From: Mucilaginibacter conchicola | GTDB lineage: Bacteria > Bacteroidota > Bacteroidia > Sphingobacteriales > Sphingobacteriaceae | Length of the DNA stretch: 64,000 nucleotides | Reading direction: 5' to 3' | Assembly (NCBI RefSeq): GCF_003432115.1 | Contig: NZ_QWDC01000001.1 | Location: forward strand, 992,001 to 1,056,000 | In this document: positions 58,747-64,000 of the stretch, one piece after another | Layout: every line of letters begins with the position of its first letter | Numbering within the stretch: the first letter of the stretch is position 1 | Translations under genes and position numbers: made by a program | The notes under the pieces: generated by a model | The model's database searches: none | What the model saw: only the letters and a program-made list of their open reading frames with translations | Told to the model about the DNA's origin: nothing

Positions 58747-59232
58747 ATGATTATCCATGCTCAATTTACGGGATACCTAAATCAGCTTTACTGCGCAGAA
58801 TCGCACCTTGTAGAGCGATTATCTGATATATGCGCACATCCCGATTTTGATGATTTCCAAAGCCTGATCAATATTATTTGCGAAAACGCAGAAGCCCGGT
58901 GTTCAAAACTTGAATCAATTTACGCATTGATAAATCTGGAATATTCTTTCGTTTACTGTAAAGACCTGATCAATTTTGCGGATACTGTCTTCGATAGTAT
59001 CCTGAAAACGCAAGAAAATATCGTTGAGCGGAACCTTGCACTACTATATTATATCAATATGATAAATGCCGTGACAGCTGCCGCTTTTGAAAATATCCAG
59101 TTATTGGTGACGGTTTTAAATGACGATCGCCTTGTCAATTTATTTAATAGCTATCAAAGCGAAAATAAAACAGGCTTTCATCTTTCTGTATTAAGTGACC
59201 ATATTCGATCGTATCAAAGTTTAGTAAACTAA
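58747..59232 (+). CDS. DUF892 ferritin-like protein (YciE-type), copy 1
   Basis: From the ATG at 58747: 161 residues of an all-helical ferritin-like fold similar to DUF892/YciE: FTGYLNQLYCAESHLVERLS, LINIICENAEARCSKLESI, YSFVYCKDLINFADTVFDSI, LALLYYINMINAVTAAAFEN and FHLSVLSDHIRSYQSLV. The usual Glu/His metal ligands are only partly present (E in CAESHL, E in CENAEAR). YciE proteins are stress-induced. The gene is divergent from CheB-CheR (165 bp) and heads the desaturase module. Confidence 0.7.
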   Translation: MIIHAQFTGYLNQLYCAESHLVERLSDICAHPDFDDFQSLINIICENAEARCSKLESIYALINLEYSFVYCKDLINFADTVFDSILKTQENIVERNLALLYYINMINAVTAAAFENIQLLVTVLNDDRLVNLFNSYQSENKTGFHLSVLSDHIRSYQSLVN

Positions 59233-59357
59233 AATCCAGATAGAGTATTTTTCCAGCCTGCCAGGCGTATTAATTACTGATATGTAAAAATCCAAAGTCT
59301 CAACTTTGAGTTAACCCGACAGTTTGAACTGAAAACAGATAACTCAAGTTTGATGAT

Positions 59358-60440
59358 ATGGCTTTTCTTGATCACGTTTTACAACCGCCTTCCTACGGAT
59401 GGACCGATATCAACGGGAATCTCTCGCGCCCTACAACCTCGCAAATTATTGTGGAATTTTTATCAAGGGTCAATATTTTCCGAGATAGAAAAAACTGGTT
59501 GCCTTTCTTCAGTTGGTTAAAAGTACTGTGCCTCATACCTTTTTTTGTAAGCTTTGCGCTTTACTATATGAACTGGTGGACGTTAATTTGCGCGTTTATC
59601 TACGGTATGATCGTGATGGGCACGCATGGCACCATCTGGCATCACCGGTATTGTACGCATCGTGCATATAAATTCCGGAACCGATTCTGGAGGTTTATCA
59701 CGCAAAACTTAACTATAAATGTTATTCCTGAAGAAATTTATGTCATCTCGCATCACGTACATCATTATAAATCTGACCAGCCTGGCGACCCTTATAATGC
59801 CGAAGCGGGGTTTTTATATTGCTTTTTGGCAGATGTTAACCATCAGCCCATTGCAAAAAATTTGAATGAACAGCAATATAAGCGAGTCTGTTATCTGATG
59901 GCTCATACCGGCGTTGCTGGTAATAGCTTTAAACAATACAGCTGTTGGGGTTCTTATGCCAGCCCGGTATGGGCGGTTTTATCCTGGATTTTAAATTGGC
60001 TATTCTGGTTCCTTGTTTTTTATTTAATTGGGGATTTAGCCTTAGTTACATGCCTGTTTGGCGCAGCTGCAGTTTGGGCAATCGGTGTTCGCACTTTTAA
60101 TTATGAAGGACATGGAAAAGGAAAAACTCAACATCGTAACGGCGTTGATTTTAACGAGTATGATAAATCCATTAACCAGTTATGGCCAGGTTTAGTGGCA
60201 GGAGAATGGCATAACAATCATCACTTATATCCCAGAAGTGCAAGAAGCGGGTTTAAGCCCCGTCAGATTGACCTCGCCTGGTATTATATCAAATTAATGA
60301 GCTGGTTGGGGGCAGTAAGCTATTACAGAGATTATAAGCAGAAATTTTATGATGATTATTATTTGCCTTACAACAAATTAAAAAACAAAACATCCGATAC
60401 TTCCACCTTAACCAACTACTCACATGCAAAATCCACCTGA
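59358..60440 (+). CDS. Acyl-CoA/acyl-lipid desaturase
   Basis: The 360-residue integral membrane fatty-acid desaturase: hydrophobic helices (about 45-85 and 195-235) and three His boxes of the SCD family: TIWHHRYCTHRAYKF (HxxxxH), ISHHVHHYKSDQPGD (HxxHH) and GEWHNNHHLYPRSARSGFKP. Two iron atoms and O2 introduce a double bond in saturated acyl chains. The NYEGHGKGKTQHR segment also supplies His. The stop overlaps the start of the second DUF892 gene by 17 bp, so they are coupled. Confidence 0.93.
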   Translation: MAFLDHVLQPPSYGWTDINGNLSRPTTSQIIVEFLSRVNIFRDRKNWLPFFSWLKVLCLIPFFVSFALYYMNWWTLICAFIYGMIVMGTHGTIWHHRYCTHRAYKFRNRFWRFITQNLTINVIPEEIYVISHHVHHYKSDQPGDPYNAEAGFLYCFLADVNHQPIAKNLNEQQYKRVCYLMAHTGVAGNSFKQYSCWGSYASPVWAVLSWILNWLFWFLVFYLIGDLALVTCLFGAAAVWAIGVRTFNYEGHGKGKTQHRNGVDFNEYDKSINQLWPGLVAGEWHNNHHLYPRSARSGFKPRQIDLAWYYIKLMSWLGAVSYYRDYKQKFYDDYYLPYNKLKNKTSDTSTLTNYSHAKST

Positions 60441-61002
60441 AATTTCAAAGCCTGTCAGAGATGTTCCAGATACTCAACTTTTTAGTTTTTTAACAGCAAG
60501 CCTGTTAAGCATATACCGCACAAAACGGTCCCTCGTTACCCGGCTCCCGAAAATTGCATGCCAGGCTGCCTCTGGGGAGCTAAAATCGGTTATGATGGAA
60601 ATAACGAATGATCTTGCGGTGCAAATTTTACGTTTAGATAAAATATTTGCCTTGTTGGGTTTTGATAAATCTTTAACAAAGAATCTTCCGGTTTTCTCTT
60701 TAAATGAAAATACTTTTCAATCGACGGTAACCAAAAACGTTGACCCTATGATCAACGAGTTTGATATTCTATTGTATATCTCAAATCTTGAAAGTATGGA
60801 TATAGCCGCTTTCCCGATGGTATTGTCAGCCGCAGATAAATTAGGATTTGACGATATCCGGCAACTGTTGCAAGAGTGTTTTGATGACGCTAATGATAAC
60901 CGGGCATTAATAGATGTAATTGTAGATAAATATCTGGCTGCGCAATACGAAAACAGGAAAATAAAATTAAGTTTAGATGTAAAGGCAGATAACCATATGT
61001 AA
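60424..61002 (+). CDS. DUF892 ferritin-like protein, copy 2
   Basis: The 192-residue all-helical protein: LFSFLTASLLSIYRTKRSLV, KIACQAASGELKSVMMEITN, DLAVQILRLDKIFALLGFDK, NEFDILLYISNLESMDIAAF and FDDIRQLLQECFDDANDN. It has the four-helix layout of DUF892/YciE but again few canonical ligands. Its ATG lies 17 bp inside the desaturase gene. It differs clearly from copy 1 (161 residues), so they are old paralogues. Possibly a structural partner of the desaturase (inference). Confidence 0.65.
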   Translation: MQNPPEISKPVRDVPDTQLFSFLTASLLSIYRTKRSLVTRLPKIACQAASGELKSVMMEITNDLAVQILRLDKIFALLGFDKSLTKNLPVFSLNENTFQSTVTKNVDPMINEFDILLYISNLESMDIAAFPMVLSAADKLGFDDIRQLLQECFDDANDNRALIDVIVDKYLAAQYENRKIKLSLDVKADNHM

Positions 61003-61030
61003 ATTTTGTTAAAGGATAAAAATATTAGAA

Positions 61031-61180
61031 ATGGACAGAAAAGGTCAAAGAGTAAGCACGCCTGATGGAAAAGGTGAAGTTTTAGAGACAGTTGGTGATG
61101 AGGTGAATGTAAAACTTGATTCTGGTGAAACAAAAACCTTTCCGGATGATGATGTTGCGGATGACAGCACGGCGAATTGA
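61031..61180 (+). CDS. Small KOW/SH3-like protein, 49 residues
   Basis: ATG 61031 to TGA 61178-61180. The sequence MDRKGQRVSTPDGKGEVLET and VGDEVNVKLDSGETKTFPDD, ending DVADDSTAN, reads as a small beta-barrel: G-x-x-V, GKGEV and a hairpin VNVKLDSGE, the pattern of KOW- or SH3-like domains that bind nucleic acid or proteins. Purine-rich AGGATAAAA is about 15 bp upstream. It follows the second DUF892 gene by 28 bp and looks cotranscribed. No family assignment is certain. Confidence 0.6.
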   Translation: MDRKGQRVSTPDGKGEVLETVGDEVNVKLDSGETKTFPDDDVADDSTAN

Positions 61181-61210
61181 TTTCCAATATCAATAGCTTT
61201 CAAAAAGGCC

Positions 61211-61621
61211 TTAGGCCTTAATTATCTTCCTGCAGGACGGCATTCCGCATGTGCAAATGCCGTCCCAATTCGAACCGGGTAATATTATAGCGTAATCTAT
61301 AGTGATCTCCGCATCTTCTGTTAGTATATTAACATTTACCAGGCAGCCTGTATCTGTAAGCTGGGCGTTAGGTTGACAACAGTGATTGATGTGCTTAAAA
61401 ATACTATCCTCCGGAGTGGCGGGGTCTACCCCATCTACGCCAATGATCGCCCTTTTGTCACGCAGTGACAAAACATCTCTTAATCCTAAACGGCGGCACA
61501 GTATAGTATGTGCTAATACAGTAACATTGGTAAACAAGCCTCTGCCATGTATTAATGATAAGCCTGTGTATAAGTTTCGCTTCCCGTTATCAACCAGCGC
61601 CATATCGTATAAACTCATCAT
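61211..61621 (-). CDS. SET-domain protein lysine methyltransferase
   Basis: The ATG at 61621 starts 1 bp after the glycosidase stop (136 residues). A SET domain is visible: HGRGLFTNVTV (SET-N, G-x-G), then NHCCQPNAQLTD (equivalent of the NHSCxPN SAM motif), VNVNILTEDAEITIDYA (the D-Y catalytic motif), and CTCGMPSCRKII (post-SET CxC...C zinc-binding end). Bacterial SET proteins of this length methylate lysines of small basic or ribosomal proteins in a few studied cases. The tail palindrome AAGGCCTTAGGCCTT (61205-61219) overlaps its stop and could be a terminator with the small gene at 61031. Confidence 0.85.
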   Translation of the reverse strand: MMSLYDMALVDNGKRNLYTGLSLIHGRGLFTNVTVLAHTILCRRLGLRDVLSLRDKRAIIGVDGVDPATPEDSIFKHINHCCQPNAQLTDTGCLVNVNILTEDAEITIDYAIILPGSNWDGICTCGMPSCRKIIKA

Positions 61622-61622
61622 A

Positions 61623-63239
61623 TTAAACAGCAATATTGCAGCGCGCAGGTAAAACGTTCTTAACGCATTGGCTCGCAAAACCCTTTTCATCTACTTTCCA
61701 TTCCCCTAACACGCCATCAAGCAGTATGTCAAGTGCCGCGTCTATTTGCTTAACACTCTGATTGTCATGAAAATAAATGATAAGATCTGGTTTGGCCTGG
61801 GTAATTACTTTCATTTTATTATCAAAGTTTATTGCCACGGGTATATTGAGGTTTCGTTTTTTGGAAATAACAATAAGTTGCTTTGCCTGGCTTCCTGTTA
61901 CAGCAATTAATTGCACAAAGTGATTTTCGGCTTCTGTTTCCTGTTTACTCCCATAAATTATCCTGCAGGGACGCTTCCACCAACCCTTTTCCTTTAATAC
62001 CACGTGGAAAAACATTTCGCCTTTGCTAAATGATCTGATCATAGCTGCCAGAATGGTTGGTCTGGGATAACCATCTGCAAGGTCAAACACGCCGGACTCA
62101 TACGTTCCACCATGACTTTTCAACAATTTATCCCACCCGAAAGATCCTAGTAAAGCCCAGGGTGTGATAGCAATTACACTAACGCCGTTACTATTAATTC
62201 GATTGGCAGCAAGCCAGATCTCGTTAAGCCATCGCATTTGTTCTTCGCGCGTACAATGCAAGTGCACTTCGGTAATGGCGATAGGGATATGGTATCGCTC
62301 CCAGGCCTCTCTAAGCAATTGGTTTATACCAGCCGGGCGAACATTGTTTACCCTTACCGCTTCCACATCGGCATAAGTATGTCGCCCGTTTCCACCATGC
62401 GTATGCACCGGGTAGAGGGTTTTTTGCGTATCCAGATAGCGCTCACTTGTAAGATAATAGTTGACACCCATGATATCAGGTGGGCAGGGATTGGCTATAA
62501 AATATTCCAGATCTTTCACAGCCATCCCATGTGCAAGTAGGTACTCCCATAAAGAGTGGTTTTCGTTTACATGACCGCATAGTAGATCAAAACTTAACCA
62601 GCGTCTATCATTCTCAAATGCTGACTGGTATAGTAATGACGGGCAGCTATGTACTTTTGCCAGATCGTCGGTTTGTACCAGTTTAGCATCAGGATTGACT
62701 TTTCTTATAGCCTCCATAGCCAGAACCGTTGCTTTGCATTCATTCAGTAGTATCCTGCAAAATGTGTGATCGCTGGTGGCGTGTGGGTACCAATGCCCAT
62801 AAAGGCCGCAGAAACGTGCGGTTGTCAAAGGTTCATTTATGGGTGTGTAATAATTGATCCATGGAAATTGTTCTGCAACCTTAGCGGCATAAGCAGCCAG
62901 ACCGATGGCGAAGCTATCTTCCATTATTTCTACATAGGCAGGGCCACTTCCGTGATGAACAAGCCCCGCGATAACATCAATGTTATAGTCACGAAGCTCG
63001 TTAAGTTTTTTTGCAGTACCTGCCCAATCGATAGCAACATCTTTATGAGGCTGATGGCGTTCCCAGATAATTGGAAAGCGCATTTTCTTCAATCCTAATG
63101 AAGCAAACATTTTTATATCACTATCACGATGCCAATGACCGGATTGATCCAACTGATCAAAATAAGCATCTCCAACCCGGTTAACGGTACATTCTACCCC
63201 GCCCCAAACTTGAACTTGTTTCTCAGGCAATAAATTCAT
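61623..63239 (-). CDS. Glycoside hydrolase family 1-like protein
   Basis: From the ATG at 63239: 538 residues. A (beta/alpha)8 fold: VWGGVECTVNRVGDAYFDQL, MFASLGLKKMRFPIIWERHQ, PWINYYTPINEPLTTARFCG (NEP acid/base Glu, about residue 136) and IAITEVHLHCTREEQMRWLN (nucleophile Glu in TEVH). The last roughly 110 residues are extra, with LIVISKKRNLNIPVAINFDN and YFHDNQSVKQIDAALDILLD. Relatives lie beside UDP-galactopyranose mutase in cell-surface glycan loci, as here: its start overlaps the glf stop by 17 bp. Substrate may be a galactofuranose-containing glycan (inference). Confidence 0.8.
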   Translation of the reverse strand: MNLLPEKQVQVWGGVECTVNRVGDAYFDQLDQSGHWHRDSDIKMFASLGLKKMRFPIIWERHQPHKDVAIDWAGTAKKLNELRDYNIDVIAGLVHHGSGPAYVEIMEDSFAIGLAAYAAKVAEQFPWINYYTPINEPLTTARFCGLYGHWYPHATSDHTFCRILLNECKATVLAMEAIRKVNPDAKLVQTDDLAKVHSCPSLLYQSAFENDRRWLSFDLLCGHVNENHSLWEYLLAHGMAVKDLEYFIANPCPPDIMGVNYYLTSERYLDTQKTLYPVHTHGGNGRHTYADVEAVRVNNVRPAGINQLLREAWERYHIPIAITEVHLHCTREEQMRWLNEIWLAANRINSNGVSVIAITPWALLGSFGWDKLLKSHGGTYESGVFDLADGYPRPTILAAMIRSFSKGEMFFHVVLKEKGWWKRPCRIIYGSKQETEAENHFVQLIAVTGSQAKQLIVISKKRNLNIPVAINFDNKMKVITQAKPDLIIYFHDNQSVKQIDAALDILLDGVLGEWKVDEKGFASQCVKNVLPARCNIAV

Positions 63240-64000
63240 CAGCCTCCGGTTTGTCAGCCGTTTCCGCCTGTATTTTTTTAAATGTGTGAAGTGCTTGTGC
63301 CACAACCTGGTCCATATTATAATATTTATAAGTGGCCAACCTGCCTACAAAGTGCGTATCAGATGCATCTGCAAGGGATTTGTATTTTTTGTACAGCTCT
63401 GCATTCTCCGGCCTTGGTATAGGATAGTATGGGTCGCCTTTGGCTGTCGGAAACTCGTAAACCAAACTTGTTTTGTGATGCTTTTGTCCGGTGAGGTATT
63501 TAAATTCTGTTATTCGCGTAAACTGATAATCGTTTGGATAATTGATAGTCCCGGTGTTTTGGAACTTAGCCATATCTAGCGTTTCAAATTTAAAGTTGAT
63601 TGATCGATATGGCAGCTTTCCGTAGCAATAGTCAAAATATTCATCAACCGGTCCGGTAAAGATCATTTTTGTAAAGGGAATGCTTTCTACAATTTCATGA
63701 TAATCTGTGTTCAGCATCACTTTTATATTAGGATGGCTAAGCATTTTCTCAAACATCCGAGTGTAACCGTGCAAAGGCATTGATTGATATGTGTCCGTAA
63801 AATAGCGGTCGTCTTTATTCACCCTTGTTGGTACCCGGGCAGTTACGGATGCGTCAAGTTCAGACGGATCAAGATCCCATTGTTTTTGCGTATAACCTTT
63901 AAAGAACTTATTATATAAGTCTCGCCCTACTGCTTTGACTACTACATCTTCTGAGGTGCGAACCTGCGGCACGTTTTCTCCTTTCGATGCAAAAAACCCA
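63223..64000 (-). CDS. glf: UDP-galactopyranose mutase, partial (start beyond window)
   Basis: About 259 residues of open frame reach the right edge, so the N-terminal FAD-binding third lies outside. Visible: DLYNKFFKGYTQKQWDLDPS (the UGM signature), VPTRVNKDDRYFTDTYQSMP, VDEYFDYCYGKLPYRSINFK, YPNDYQFTRITEFKYLTGQK and PIPRPENAELYKKYKSLADA, DTHFVGRLATYKYYNMDQVV with the Arg ligands. The enzyme interconverts UDP-galactopyranose and UDP-galactofuranose for surface polysaccharides. A GTG at 63972 is only internal; the frame continues upstream (GFFASKGEN) with no stop. Confidence 0.93.
   Translation of the reverse strand, partial: GFFASKGENVPQVRTSEDVVVKAVGRDLYNKFFKGYTQKQWDLDPSELDASVTARVPTRVNKDDRYFTDTYQSMPLHGYTRMFEKMLSHPNIKVMLNTDYHEIVESIPFTKMIFTGPVDEYFDYCYGKLPYRSINFKFETLDMAKFQNTGTINYPNDYQFTRITEFKYLTGQKHHKTSLVYEFPTAKGDPYYPIPRPENAELYKKYKSLADASDTHFVGRLATYKYYNMDQVVAQALHTFKKIQAETADKPEADEFIA

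Noticed and set aside
49402-64000. Second copy of the ssrA 3' end as island right boundary
   Set aside because: No repeat of the T-arm/acceptor sequence was seen on reading to the edge; the boundary is beyond the window or lost.
1-64000. CRISPR array
   Set aside because: No series of regularly spaced identical direct repeats was seen anywhere; the repeats found are inverted intergenic elements.

Overview
The window looks like a chromosomal segment of a Sphingobacteriaceae member (Bacteroidota), most like Mucilaginibacter or Pedobacter. This placement is inferred from several features: promoter cores of the Bacteroidota form TAnnTTTG (3638, 42133 on the minus strand, 47061, 48979), weak Shine-Dalgarno sequences, a type IX secretion sorting domain, a fused E1 alpha/beta 2-oxoacid dehydrogenase, a DAHP synthase/chorismate mutase fusion, a tmRNA tag GENNYALAA, and intergenic repeat types I associate with these genomes. 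No species can be named from the sequence alone.

Layout. 0-11.7 kb: envelope and small-metabolite genes, including an SRPBCC protein, an HD-PycTM membrane protein, a propeller lipoprotein, a PAP2 phosphatase, a large BamA-like barrel with a kinase-like motif, an AraC regulator divergent from a PhyH dioxygenase, a second PhyH protein and a SUFU protein. 11.8-16.8 kb: DUF2207-LemA pair, then a LacI regulator divergent from myo-inositol oxygenase with a 22-bp LacI-type operator between them, then tRNA-Met(CAU). 16.9-26 kb: a T9SS-secreted propeller/IPT/VCBS giant coupled to a lipoprotein, an outer-membrane barrel, a HAD phosphatase, a DinB protein and proline dehydrogenase. 26-33.7 kb: the shikimate/phenylalanine block S4-aroB-sterol desaturase, then pheA-aroG/aroQ-aroA-aroC. 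In front of pheA sits a complete ribosome-mediated attenuator whose leader peptide contains YFWGFYFYF. 33.8-48.9 kb: MFS, nucleotidase, two L,D-transpeptidases, nitroreductase, an SDR-TetR regulon with three TGAA-N8-TTCA boxes, a propeller/membrane pair, the E1 fusion, DUF1573 and an aminotransferase.

49-64 kb: tmRNA (ssrA), with a tyrosine recombinase gene starting about 250 bp beyond its 3' end, as is typical of an island integrated at ssrA. After it come a frameshifted ORF6N gene and about 680 bp of decayed DNA holding an AraC C-terminal remnant and a 35-bp near-perfect palindrome. Then follow an outer-membrane protein, a signalling block (CheB-CheR-PAS, histidine kinase, LuxR response regulator, receiver-only regulator), a module of two ferritin-like DUF892 proteins flanking a fatty-acid desaturase plus a 49-residue protein, a bacterial SET-domain protein, a GH1-like glycosidase and a partial UDP-galactopyranose mutase. 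The right end of the putative island is not visible.

The most interesting items are the pheA attenuator with all competing RNA segments visible, the three-box TetR circuit, the standalone HD-PycTM protein, the kinase-like region fused to an outer-membrane barrel, and the accessory SET/DUF892/desaturase region downstream of ssrA.
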